Notes under the pieces: generated by a model | Database searches by the model: none | Told to the model about the DNA's origin: nothing | What the model saw: the letters and a program-made list of their open reading frames with translations, nothing else | Part shown: piece by piece, positions 1-8,496 of the stretch | Numbering within the stretch: the first letter of the stretch is position 1 | How the letters are laid out: every line of letters begins with the position of its first letter | Translations under genes and position numbers: made by a program | Assembly: GCF_008831285.2 (NCBI RefSeq) | Contig: NC_045140.1 | Span: forward strand, 30,717,640-30,730,139 | DNA: 12,500 nt | Reading direction: 5' to 3' | Origin: Nymphaea colorata | Taxonomy: Eukaryota; Streptophyta; Magnoliopsida; Nymphaeales; Nymphaeaceae

Positions 1-155
1 ACTTTAGTACTAAGCTTTTGTTAACTCGTTTTTTTACTTGGCGCCTTTGAGATTCGAAGTCAAGACCTAAGCCGGCGGGTTGTGCCGAGCGCCTTGAGCT
101 TTTTAGATTTTGGGTTTGGATCCGCGCGTGATAATCCCGGATCACTTTCTCTTTG

Positions 156-162
156 TATATAT
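156..162 (+). promoter_or_regulatory. TATA box of the 5' LTR U3 promoter
   Basis: TATATAT follows a CT-rich stretch (actttctctttg) and is the only clear TATA-like element in this part of the LTR. An RNA polymerase II start would be expected about 30 bp downstream, near 190, which would make everything from there to 3261 R plus U5. The start site is inferred from the motif alone. Confidence 0.55.
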
Positions 163-1174
163 TGTATTGGATCCTTTGTAATTGTATCGAAAAAATTGAA
201 TTTTGGCTCATTGCGAGTTTTGGCTCTCTCTCCTCTTCGAGGACTCCATCTCTTCGACCCCCTCTCTCTACCCGAGTTAGGAGCGTCTCCACCCATCGAA
301 TCCCCTTGCCCCCGTCGTCCGTGTTGACCTCGGCCTCAAGGAAGACAAACCAGGCGGATCCCCTCCCACCGGCGGTGATCCCTCCTCGTCCACGCTTGCC
401 TCTACGAAGAAGATCAATAGCCCGAACATTGGTGCCTTCCCCTTGAACACGAAGGAGAAGAAAGGCTGAGTTCGGCACAAGAGAAGATCGAAGTCCCCAA
501 GGCTTCGATTCGACGGCTTAACAAGGTTAGTACTCGGATCATTGAACTCTTCCATTCGGCTTGGAGTTGTTCGCTTCCGGAGCCTCACCCGCGACCTAGG
601 CCCCTTGCTCGGCATACCCGAGTGACTGGTTTGAGGATCTACGGTGCCCCTCCCTTGGTGCACTCTCTTCCCCGCTTGGAATCGGTTTTCTATCCGTAGG
701 AACCAACCCAAGCCACCCCTCACGGTTCACGACGGCTGCCTCAACAAAAAGATCACTTCTACCGTCGGCTCCAAATTGAAGTTGGCAAGAAATCCAGCGG
801 CTTGAAGGACTCAAAATCACGGTTCAATATCGAGGTTTGGGCCTCTAAACCACTTCAGTGGAATCGCCTCTTCGTGCTGATCAACATAGTCAAATTTGGG
901 CAAATTCGGCCCGTGAGAAGATAGAAATCGCCTCGGCCGGTATTCTCGTTGGAGCTAAGACACCGCTGCAATTTCCGGCGTCAACCATTGTTTCCGGTGT
1001 GAAGGACAGTCCTGCCCCTCCACCACCGAAGGCCCCTGCAGTTTCGAGAAGGGCACCAGCGTCATTTGGACGAGGAGCTAACCCTAGCCGCGGCGCGTGA
1101 AGGACCGCGTCTCCCTTGGCCGCCGGTCCCGAATTGGTAAGTCTTCCTACCGCGCATCTTGGCCTTCCGTTTCT

Positions 1175-1808
1175 ACACGTGTCCCACATCTGTCAACCCG
1201 CGTCATACCCTGTCCTCGTAGCCTGCCATGTGTCCTCTCCAGCTCGCCTAGCCCCCTCCGAGAATCCCTCTTGGATCACGAGCTCCCAGCCCGCATTTGT
1301 CACCTCCGCCACCTTCCTTTTTGGCATATTTTCCTTTGCGTCAAACCCTAACGCCTCAGCCCTCCATCGCGCCACCTGTCCGCATCCCAGCCACCTCGTG
1401 TCCAGTCATCATCCTACGTGTCTGCCACCTGTCTCACCAGGTCCCACTTGGAGTCTCGCCCAGTCCACGCGGCTGCCACCTCATCTAACCGCGTGCCACC
1501 TACACCCAGCGATTTGGCAAGTCCCTCGCCGCGCGCTCCCCTTCCCGTTTTCTCGCCTACCTCCTCCACCTTCATCTCAACCCTAATCCGCAGCTTATCT
1601 CCACCGTTCCTTGCCTCCACGTGTCACCCATCCACCGGAGAGAGAGACTCGAATAATCTCGAGTGCCACCTCTTTGATTGCCTAATCTCCTTAGCAATCA
1701 AGCTCGATCTCTTCCTACCTTCTAGGAAAGTGATCGCCACCCTCCTCTTACTCGCTAGCCTTTCCCCTAGCGAGCTACCCTTGACCGTTGATCTTGCCAC
1801 GTGGCAAG
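1175..1808 (+). promoter_or_regulatory. Reiterated CACGTG / CACCTG-type motifs in the LTR
   Basis: G-box cores CACGTG occur at 1176-1181 (within palindrome ACACGTGT), 1618-1623 and 1798-1803 (within CTTGCCACGTGGCAAG). Between them, variants such as GCCACCTGTC, CTACGTGTC and GTGCCACCTA recur every few tens of bases. G-box cores bind plant bZIP and bHLH factors. Whether these sites enhance transcription is inference, because they lie downstream of the TATA box in probable transcribed sequence. The same set is present in the 3' LTR. Confidence 0.4.
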
Positions 1809-2020
1809 ACCCGACGCACTCACTTGGCTAGACCGCCAAGACCGAGCCCACCTAGCTAGGTCAACCTCACGCGTCATCCAACCTAGGAGTTCACTACCCA
1901 CATTTGAACCGAACCCACTCGACCTTAGGACTTAGTCAACCCTCTGACTTTCCGTCTTAGCCCACTAGGTCAACCCTTCAGTTTGACCTAACCCTAGTCA
2001 TCTCGAGCCTACCTCGAGAT
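1647..2020 (+). repeat. Cluster of short perfect hairpins and palindromes in R-U5 of the 5' LTR
   Basis: Consecutive, mutually unrelated inverted repeats: 1647-1664 (ACTCGA/TCGAGT), 1674-1701 (TTGATTGC/GCAATCAA), 1712-1728 (TTCCTA/TAGGAA), 1751-1774 (CTCGCTAG/CTAGCGAG), 1793-1808 (16-bp palindrome CTTGCCACGTGGCAAG), 1823-1840 (CTTGGC/GCCAAG), 1850-1861 (palindrome ACCTAGCTAGGT), 1966-1990 (TAGGTCAA/TTGACCTA) and 2000-2020 (ATCTCGAG/CTCGAGAT). More follow at 2537-2560 (GTCGGCC/GGCCGAC), 2693-2719 (ATCCGAGGC/GCCTCGGAT) and 2732-2750 (GCCAAGG/CCTTGGC). Their function is unknown; RNA structure in the genomic RNA leader or protein-dimer sites on DNA are both possible. Confidence 0.75.
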
Positions 2021-3263
2021 TGCCCGAACCCACTTCACCCGGACCCATCACTTGGTCCAGTAGTCAGGCTACCTTCTAGAACCCACTATCGCACTCGGTC
2101 TCTCTTGACCAACTTCCCCGAGCTTAGGCTCAGCCCTAGCCAAACCGCATTGGCCTACCATCGTAGTTAGAAACCCTAACATCCCTCCTAAACCTCACCT
2201 CCCCCCTCGGCCTACCCTACCTTAACCTCCCTAAACCAGACCGACACTACCCTACTAGAGCCCAGTCGTTGCCGAGCCCAGCCAGCCTTAGTTAGGATTA
2301 GGCGTAGCTGTTCCGTCGGCCACCCTCGTGGTCGACTCTCTTCCGTCGGCACCCAGCCGACGCCCGTGGCCGAGCCACACCCGAAGGAAGGCAGGTAGGC
2401 GTTGCCGCTTCCGGCACTCGCCCCCCTCGTCACTCTGCCGGAGTACGTGTAGCAGCAGCAGCGGCACCGGCGCACTCAGACGCGCGCTTCCCGCCGTCCT
2501 TCCGTCTACGCCGTCGACACCCGTCACGCGGCCAGCGTCGGCCGAGCCACCTTGGCCGACTCTCTCTCTCTACGCCAGCATCGTCGGCGTCCAGCGGCAG
2601 ACAGGCCGTGCGCTCCCCGCCGGTCTCCAGCCCGTGCAGCAAGCTCCGAGGAGGCTCGCCTCAAGTGGACTTCTTCGATCCGTAGCTGCAATATCCGAGG
2701 CACGGTCTTAGCCTCGGATCCCTCTCGGACAGCCAAGGAATCACCTTGGCCGGTATCATCTCCTTAACCCCCTTGTAGTTTCGGGTGGGAGTATTTGCTT
2801 TTGCGTTAGGGACTTGTTAGTTTGCTTAATTTCCTGTTTTAGCCCGGGCTTAGACCCATCGTCCGTCTCGTGGTACCTCGGAGGCCGTAGGCCAAAGACA
2901 CGACCACCGCGGGCCTAGCCGTCCTATTTGGGAAAGGGCGTGGTTTGTTCGTTAGTCGTGGTTTGATTGTGGCTTGTGAGTGAGTTGCGAGTGATTCTTG
3001 TATCGAACGCGTTTGTAAAGCCTCGCATCCGGTTTTAGTTTGATTGTAGTAGGATAAGCCGTAGCTAGGTTTTGGTAAAGGGTAACCCGCACTTGTATTC
3101 CATTTCCTTGGGATTTTTGCGCCGGGGTCCTGTCCGGCCGGGTAGACCTTGTATTTAATTTGCTAGGATTTTTTGGTTTTTAGATTACCTCAAGGAGACT
3201 TGGGAACTAGGACTCGTGCTTGGTTCGCGCTTTCTAGCCGCAACCGGGTGAGTGCCTAACAAT

Positions 3264-3275
3264 TGGTATCAGAGC
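3264..3275 (+). other. Primer-binding site for initiator tRNA-Met
   Basis: TGGTATCAGAGC lies two bases after the 5' LTR end and is complementary to the 3' end of plant initiator methionine tRNA (including its CCA). This is the usual primer of plant Ty3/gypsy and Ty1/copia elements. It sets the + strand as the sense strand and confirms the LTR boundary at 3261. Confidence 0.93.
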
Positions 3276-3822
3276 TACCTTGGGGTATATTCCGTTGTTT
3301 GAGCACCCGAAGACTGAAGAATCGGCTTCACCAAAGGCAGCTTGTTCGGTTTTCTCGTCAGAGTGCAGATTAGGCAGTGGTTTTCTTGTTGGTATTTCGG
3401 TTTTCAGTCAGTAGCCAGATTCGGTCTTCTAGTGTTCACGGTTTCCGTATATTAGTGTTGTTCTAGGCTTCGCTTGCTCACCTTTAGCAAGTGTAGGGCT
3501 GTACGCCTTGTACACCCGAGGGTAGCCAAGCTTGAGGTGCGTCGCCGAGACACCAGGCGGGTGTGGCGATTTAGGCTCCTTGAGCCCGCCGAGAGCGAAG
3601 CGGGACTGCCGAGGCGCTAAGGCGTAGCGCGGCAGTAGGCGGGCCAACCCGTCTCCCTTGCCTTAGAACGCACGCGGCATCAGCGGCAGGCAGCGTGCAG
3701 AGGGCAGAGTCAGTCTAGTAGGCCAGCGTAGCTTAAGAGTGGCAGTGTTACAGTTTTTGGATTTTAGGTCAGGTAGTTTAGGTAACGTTACAGTGTTGCC
3801 TTGGCGATTTCAAGCCATCCAA
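3276..3822 (+). other. Untranslated leader between PBS and gag
   Basis: About 550 bp without a convincing gene. It contains two imperfect copies of a 25-26 bp unit (3346-3371 and 3397-3421, both starting TCGGTTTTC and ending CAGATT) and several hairpins. The hairpins are 3473-3491 (CTTGCT/AGCAAG), 3574-3586 (GGCTC/GAGCC) and a strong one at 3606-3635. In the last, CTGCC/GGCAG and GCGCTA/TAGCGC stack on each other with a 3-nt bulge. In related elements this region commonly carries the RNA dimerisation and packaging signals; a role for these hairpins in that is inference. A pyrimidine-rich TTTTCAG at 3401-3407 looks like a splice acceptor. Confidence 0.6.
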
Positions 3823-4404
3823 ATGGCCAAATCCAAGAAGAACCTCAACGTTGAGGAAGGCACCGCCGATGAGGGCCAAACCGAGGCACCTCATCCCTCT
3901 GAATCCGTAGAGATTCAAGAACCCCTTGCCGGTCGCATCCTACAATTAGAGCGGGACTTTAACCGCTGGAAAAGAGAGATGCACAACATGGACCAGCAAC
4001 GTAGAAATGAGGCCGTCCGTCGAGAGGAAGAACAACAACGTGAAACCAATGAGATGAAGGGCATGCTTAAAGCGATTACAGCCCACCTCAACATTGGTAC
4101 AGATCGACCCACCTCGGACCCCTCCACGTCAGGACGAGACAAGGGCAAGGGCAGATATGTGGAAGCGGATACACATGACGCTTCACATTTAGGCACCCCT
4201 CGTGAAGGTGCCGGCAGGGGCAGAATGCACCCACCCCCGGATCGCACTCAACAAGAGATGCGAAGTTCCTTCCAACAGCAACGCATTGGAAATCATAGCC
4301 AAAGCCGAAGCTTTTATGGCTCGGAAGGAGAGGAGGGTGAATCTCCTCAGAGAGAACGAAGAGAACCAACTCTCGTCAAGAAGAGAGAGAACCCCCACGG
4401 TTAG
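3823..4404 (+). CDS. gag: Gag, N-terminal part (frame-broken)
   Basis: This frame begins [12 protein letters not shown] at 3823. I prefer that start to an in-frame ATG at 3739 because the 28 residues before it look like translated leader. About residues 35-90 are charged and Gln/Glu/Arg-rich with heptad-like character ([20 protein letters not shown]), suggesting a coiled coil. A Gly/Arg/Pro-rich hydrophilic stretch follows. Homology-like continuity is lost near 4276-4283, where the plausible Gag sequence moves to the next frame; this frame then reads unrelated residues until a stop at 4402-4404. N-terminal Gag of chromoviruses is poorly conserved, so the call rests on position after the leader and before the Gag core. 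The break may be a 1-2 base indel or a sequence error. Confidence 0.75.
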   Translation: MAKSKKNLNVEEGTADEGQTEAPHPSESVEIQEPLAGRILQLERDFNRWKREMHNMDQQRRNEAVRREEEQQRETNEMKGMLKAITAHLNIGTDRPTSDPSTSGRDKGKGRYVEADTHDASHLGTPREGAGRGRMHPPPDRTQQEMRSSFQQQRIGNHSQSRSFYGSEGEEGESPQRERREPTLVKKRENPHG

Positions 4405-6637
4405 ATACGAGTTTCCGAAGTTTAATGGGGAAGGTCTGAGAGAGTGGCTCTTCATGGCAGAGCGTTACTTTGTTTGCCACCGTATCCCGGATGAGGAATG
4501 GATAGAGATAGCGGCCGCCAACACCACAGGCGAGGCCACTACCCAATATCTCTGGTTTGACCATAAAACTAGAGAACCAACTTGGGAGAAGTTCAAAGCA
4601 AGCTTCCAACTCCGATTCGGTGATTCCACCTATTTGGACTACGACGAAGACTTGAAGAAGTTAGTCCAAAGAACGACCGTGCCAGCCTACCACAAAGAAT
4701 TCATCCGTTTGGCTAGCCGAGTCCAATGGACCGAGAAGGCGCTTATTGGAGCCTTCAAGGGTGGATTAAAACAAGAGGTTGTCCTCGAAATGAAAGTCCA
4801 GAACTATGACACCCTCGAAGAATGTTTTGCCATGGCGCGAATATGTGAAGAGCGCCTAGAGGAGAAGCGAGCCCTAAAAAGGACTCGCAAATTTGACAAG
4901 CAGAAGAAGAAACCGGCGTTCTCTTCTAGCTCACGGCCCAGGGGTAATGAATCAACTCCCTACGCACCTCGACGGGAGTTCAGGGCCGATACCAGATCTG
5001 GTAGGAACCCCCCTACCCGCTATCTCACACCGAAGCAAATTGAAGAATATAGACGAAAAGGCTTATGCTATCGTTGTGAGGCCAAATGGGATAAGAACCA
5101 TCAATGCAAATCCTTCTTCCATGTAATGGTGGTCAGCGATCCCGAATACAGCAGCAGCTCGGATAGTGACTCATCCTCGAGTTCACCTTCCAGCTCTAGC
5201 TCCTCTTCTGAGCAAGAGGAGAGGACAAGGAGAAAGGCCAAGAGGCCGGAAAAGGCAGAAACGAAGACAGAAGAGACTCCAAAAGCCGAAGGCAAACCCG
5301 AAGAGGGTGAGTCTCTTCACACCATGCAAGACCCCCACAAGCCCAACGCCATGCGAGTATTTGGGCGTATCAACGGGCAAAAAGTTTTGATTTTGCTTGA
5401 TTGTGGAGCAACGAATAACTTCCTAACCGAGGAAGCGGCTCAAAGGTGCAATGTTGCCTTGCAACCAAGTAAACCTCAAACGATTGTCGTGGGAGGGGGC
5501 CACCGGCTGAAGTGCATGCACGAGGTTAAGGACATGGAGGTTACCATCAAGAAACGTACCTTCAAAGTTGACTCGTTGGTCATACCCTTGGATGGAGTCG
5601 ACTTAGTCCTAGGCATGTCTTGGTTCTTATCGTGGAAAGATATCCACTGGGACGTCAAGAATTTCTCGATGACGTTCATTCCAGAGCTTGATGGGGAGCC
5701 CATCACGTTGCAAGGACTAGCCAGCACGACAAGTCCTAAGGCCGCCCTGCGTTGCCTCGACCAGGAGCAGCCCGCTTGCTGGGTCCTTACGCTAGCTACA
5801 GATGTTCCAGGATCGGACGAGACCATTGACGAACCGATCCCACCCTCGATTCAGAATGTGTTGAATAAGTTTCCCGAGATATTTGCGGAACCTAAAGGCC
5901 TACCTCCTCAAAGGGCCTATGACCACCGCATAGTACTCACGCAAGGAGCGGAGCCTGTAAACGTCAGGCCTTATCGGTATGGGTATAGTCAGAAGGCGGA
6001 AATTGAACGCCTCGTAAAAGAGATGCTCCATGATGGTATCATCCGTCCGAGCTGTAGTCCGTTCTCTTCCCCAGTCCTTTTGGTGAAGAAGAAAGACAAC
6101 ACGTGGAGATTTTGCATAGACTACAGAGCATTGAACGAGGTAACCGTCAAGGATCGGCACCCCATACCGGTCATAGATGAGTTGTTAGATGAGCTCACCG
6201 GCGCCACAATCTTTTCAAAGATAGACCTTCGCGCCGGCTATCATCAGATAAGAATGCAAGACGAAGATATATTAAAGACTGCTTTCCGTACTCACGATGG
6301 GCATTACGAATTCTTAGTAATGCCGTTTGGGTTAACAAACGCACCAGCCACCTTTCAGAGGTGCATGAACGACGTATTTCGGGAGCACCTACGCAGTTTT
6401 ATTTTGGTCTTTTTTGACGACATCCTCATCTACAGCCAGAGTGAGGAAAAGCATCGGGAACACCTGAGCATAACGCTAAACATATTGAAGGAACATCAGC
6501 TTTTCGCGAAGATGTCCAAGTGTAGCTTTGGACAATCTTCCATAGGGTATCTCGGGCACATTGTGTCGCGAGAAGGGGTTCGGGCAGACCCCGAAAAATG
6601 CAAGCCATGGAGAAATGGCCACTGCCCAAAGATCTAA
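4202..6637 (+). CDS. gag-pol: Gag core, aspartic protease and reverse transcriptase (frame-broken at both ends)
   Basis: The open frame runs from ATG 4202, but meaningful sequence probably starts near 4283. The Gag core (about 4406-4860) has the retrotransposon-Gag pattern [21 protein letters not shown] zinc knuckle C-X2-C-X7-H-X-C spans 5066-5107. Next come a polyserine tract (5150-5209) and a Lys/Glu linker. The protease is at about 5350-5640, with active-site triplet D-C-G (5399-5407) and a later [10 protein letters not shown]. Reverse transcriptase starts at about 5960: [10 protein letters not shown] holds the first catalytic Asp (6224-6226), [13 protein letters not shown] follows, and FFDD lies at 6410-6421. 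Gag and pol form one frame with no stop between them, as in many plant chromoviruses. The frame leaves the homologous path at the A5 run 6594-6598, within the RT connection region, and stops at 6635-6637. The D-C-G triplet is unusual and may weaken the protease. Confidence 0.93.
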   Translation: MKVPAGAECTHPRIALNKRCEVPSNSNALEIIAKAEAFMARKERRVNLLRENEENQLSSRRERTPTVRYEFPKFNGEGLREWLFMAERYFVCHRIPDEEWIEIAAANTTGEATTQYLWFDHKTREPTWEKFKASFQLRFGDSTYLDYDEDLKKLVQRTTVPAYHKEFIRLASRVQWTEKALIGAFKGGLKQEVVLEMKVQNYDTLEECFAMARICEERLEEKRALKRTRKFDKQKKKPAFSSSSRPRGNESTPYAPRREFRADTRSGRNPPTRYLTPKQIEEYRRKGLCYRCEAKWDKNHQCKSFFHVMVVSDPEYSSSSDSDSSSSSPSSSSSSSEQEERTRRKAKRPEKAETKTEETPKAEGKPEEGESLHTMQDPHKPNAMRVFGRINGQKVLILLDCGATNNFLTEEAAQRCNVALQPSKPQTIVVGGGHRLKCMHEVKDMEVTIKKRTFKVDSLVIPLDGVDLVLGMSWFLSWKDIHWDVKNFSMTFIPELDGEPITLQGLASTTSPKAALRCLDQEQPACWVLTLATDVPGSDETIDEPIPPSIQNVLNKFPEIFAEPKGLPPQRAYDHRIVLTQGAEPVNVRPYRYGYSQKAEIERLVKEMLHDGIIRPSCSPFSSPVLLVKKKDNTWRFCIDYRALNEVTVKDRHPIPVIDELLDELTGATIFSKIDLRAGYHQIRMQDEDILKTAFRTHDGHYEFLVMPFGLTNAPATFQRCMNDVFREHLRSFILVFFDDILIYSQSEEKHREHLSITLNILKEHQLFAKMSKCSFGQSSIGYLGHIVSREGVRADPEKCKPWRNGHCPKI

Positions 6638-8496
6638 AGGGTCTACGAGGCTTCCTTGGACTCACAGGGTACTACAGGAGGTTTATACAAGGATATGGAA
6701 TTATCGCACAACCTCTAACCCAAATGCTAAAAAAGGGAGCTTTTCAGTGGACAGAGAAATCTAAGGTTGCATTTGACAAACTCAAGTCGGCCTTGATGAC
6801 CGCTCCAGTTTTGACACTCCCCGACTTCACTAAGACCTTTACCATTGAAACCGATGCATGTGAAGTTGGCGTTGGGGCCGTACTCGGCCAAGAGGGTCAT
6901 CCCATCGCATACATGTCGAAGGCCCTAACCAGTAGGGCGAAACCTTTCTCAACGTATGAGAAGGAGTTGCTTGCCATTGTAATTGCGGTGGAGAAATGGC
7001 GTCCCTATCTGATTGGACGCAGATTCATAGTAAGGACCGATCAGAATAGTTTGAGATACATGCTTAAGCAACGTGTATCCACCCCCACACAACAACGCTG
7101 GTTAGCTAAGCTTTTGGGGTACGATTTCGAGATCGAATACAAGAAAGGTCCTGAAAATAAGGCAGCGGATTCCCTATCACGCCTTACCGAACAATTCATG
7201 ACACTGTCAGTGGTGGAAACCAACTTATGGGTACGATTGGCCAACGATCAAGATAATGACCAATCGACCAAATTACTTAAGGCTGCAGAAAAGCAGAATC
7301 CGGGTTCCATCCCTTTACATTCAGTGAAAGGGGATCTTCTTTTTAGGAAGGGGCGGGCCGTTGTCCCTCCTAATTCAGAGCTGAAACGAGAGCTTCTGCA
7401 GCACTTCCATGACTCGCCTGCTGCAGGACACGAAGGGGTCGCTAAGACCGTGAGTAGAGTCAAGGCCCAGTTCTGGTGGCGAGGACTGAAGGCCGATGTG
7501 CAAAGGTACATCCGTCAGTGCAAGATTTGCCAAAGGGAGAAATACGAGGCAATCAAGCCTCCAGGTCACCTAAATCCACTCCCAATTCCTACAAGACCAT
7601 GGACGGATATCACCATGGATTTCATTGATGCTATGCCTCGCTCAGAAGGAAAAGAGGCAATACTAGTTGTGGTTGATAGGCTGTCTAAATACAGCCACTT
7701 TGCACCATTGCCACGACTGTACCAAGGGCCAATGGTGGCTCACGTCTTCCAGGAGTACGTTGGAAAACTCCACGGGATGCCTCAGACGATCATCTGCGAC
7801 AGAGACTCTATTTTTATGAGCGCGTTCTGGAGGGAGTATATGAAGACGTTAGGTACAGAACTTCGGTTCAGCACTGCCCATCACCCGCAAACCGACGGGC
7901 AAAGCGAGATTGTGAATCGGTCTCTCGAGACTTACCTCAGATGCTTCGCAGGAGAAAGACCTAATTCATGGGTCAAATACTTACCCTGGGCCGAGTGGTC
8001 TTACAACACGAGTTGGCACTCGTCGACAGGGATGACTCCCTATGAGGCAGTCTACGGTTTTCCACCTCCGGCCATTCCAGCTTACGAAGGAGGTAGCGCC
8101 TTAGAGGATAATGTGGACTGCGAACTGCGCACCAGAGAGGAGGTCCTTAACTCCTTAAAACAGAATTTGATTAAAGCGCAGAATCGAATGAAGCAAGTCT
8201 ACGATAAAGGTAGACAAGACCGAGCATTCGAAGAAGGGCAGTACGTATGGTTGAAGAGGCTTCCTCTGAAGCAGAAGTCTCTAATGGGGCAGCCATACTC
8301 GAAACTTCTGCCGCGTTACTATGGGCCATATCCCATATTACAGAAAGTCGGCAAGGCCGCATACCGATTGGGATTGCCCAGAGAGGCACAAGTCCACCCT
8401 GTATTTCATGTCTCTCGCTTGAAACCACATCAAGGCGAGATACCGACTACGTGGAACATGTGTCGGACCAGTTGCCGATGCCTTACAGAATTTTAA
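6598..8496 (+). CDS. pol: RT connection, RNase H and integrase (frame-broken at both ends)
   Basis: This continues pol one frame over, beginning at the end of RT ([18 protein letters not shown]). RNase H spans about 6835-7185 and keeps its acidic set: TDAC (Asp at 6853), YEKELLAI (Glu at 6964), RTDQNSL (Asp at 7039) and AADSLSR (Asp at 7168). Integrase follows. Its zinc-binding HHCC is at His 7408, His 7429, Cys 7519 and Cys 7528. The catalytic D, D-35-E triad is Asp 7618 (TMDFI), Asp 7798 (ICDRD) and Glu 7906 (QSEIVNR). A GPY/F module lies near 8311-8380 ([18 protein letters not shown]), ending in [11 protein letters not shown]. All catalytic residues I can check are present. ATG 6598 is unlikely to be a real start; it sits at the frame break. 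A second break near 8430-8436 sends the native path into another frame, and this one stops at 8494-8496. Confidence 0.95.
   Translation: MQAMEKWPLPKDLKGLRGFLGLTGYYRRFIQGYGIIAQPLTQMLKKGAFQWTEKSKVAFDKLKSALMTAPVLTLPDFTKTFTIETDACEVGVGAVLGQEGHPIAYMSKALTSRAKPFSTYEKELLAIVIAVEKWRPYLIGRRFIVRTDQNSLRYMLKQRVSTPTQQRWLAKLLGYDFEIEYKKGPENKAADSLSRLTEQFMTLSVVETNLWVRLANDQDNDQSTKLLKAAEKQNPGSIPLHSVKGDLLFRKGRAVVPPNSELKRELLQHFHDSPAAGHEGVAKTVSRVKAQFWWRGLKADVQRYIRQCKICQREKYEAIKPPGHLNPLPIPTRPWTDITMDFIDAMPRSEGKEAILVVVDRLSKYSHFAPLPRLYQGPMVAHVFQEYVGKLHGMPQTIICDRDSIFMSAFWREYMKTLGTELRFSTAHHPQTDGQSEIVNRSLETYLRCFAGERPNSWVKYLPWAEWSYNTSWHSSTGMTPYEAVYGFPPPAIPAYEGGSALEDNVDCELRTREEVLNSLKQNLIKAQNRMKQVYDKGRQDRAFEEGQYVWLKRLPLKQKSLMGQPYSKLLPRYYGPYPILQKVGKAAYRLGLPREAQVHPVFHVSRLKPHQGEIPTTWNMCRTSCRCLTEF

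Larger units (their letters stand above)
1..3261 (+). repeat. 5' LTR (truncated at the window edge)
   Basis: This stretch repeats at 9111-12370 with only about six substitutions and eight or nine short indels that I can see by eye. It ends in CCTAACA immediately before the primer-binding site, which fixes its 3' boundary. Base 1 corresponds to 9111, so about 454 bp of U3 are outside the window. It holds a TATA box (156-162) and then about 3 kb of probable R and U5. That part is C/T-rich from ~1100 to ~2760, with repeated CACGTG/CACCTG-like motifs and many short perfect hairpins. From ~2770 to 3261 it becomes G/T-rich. I see no convincing protein gene; the open frames here are serine/proline-rich or overlap on both strands. 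Confidence 0.95.

Noticed and set aside
277-723. A 148-codon open frame on the - strand of the 5' LTR (and its relatives in the 3' LTR)
   Set aside because: It lies in GC-rich LTR sequence with several overlapping open frames on both strands, has no recognisable motif, and changes frame between the two LTR copies because of small indels. Best explained as chance.
1116-1586. A 156-codon + strand frame in the LTR, repeated at 10222-10692
   Set aside because: The product is Pro/Ser/His-rich low complexity from C-rich DNA, and it changes frame locally where the LTRs differ near 1505-1530. No domain is visible.
2168-2200. Telomere-like CCCTAA motifs in the LTR (also near 1991)
   Set aside because: Only isolated single units, not a tandem array; expected in C/T-rich sequence.
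2328-2711. A 127-codon + strand Arg/Ser/Pro-rich frame, repeated at 11435-11818
   Set aside because: Composition follows the GC-rich repeat-like DNA, several antisense frames are equally open, and it overlaps hairpins. No support as a gene.
3738-3822. Upstream ATG at 3739 as the Gag start
   Set aside because: It is in frame, but the added residues look like translated leader, and the lysine-rich start at 3823 is more Gag-like. It cannot be excluded from sequence alone.
4088-4369. Antisense open frames over gag and pol
   Set aside because: They are opposite-strand shadows of the conserved Gag and Pol domains and show no motifs of their own.
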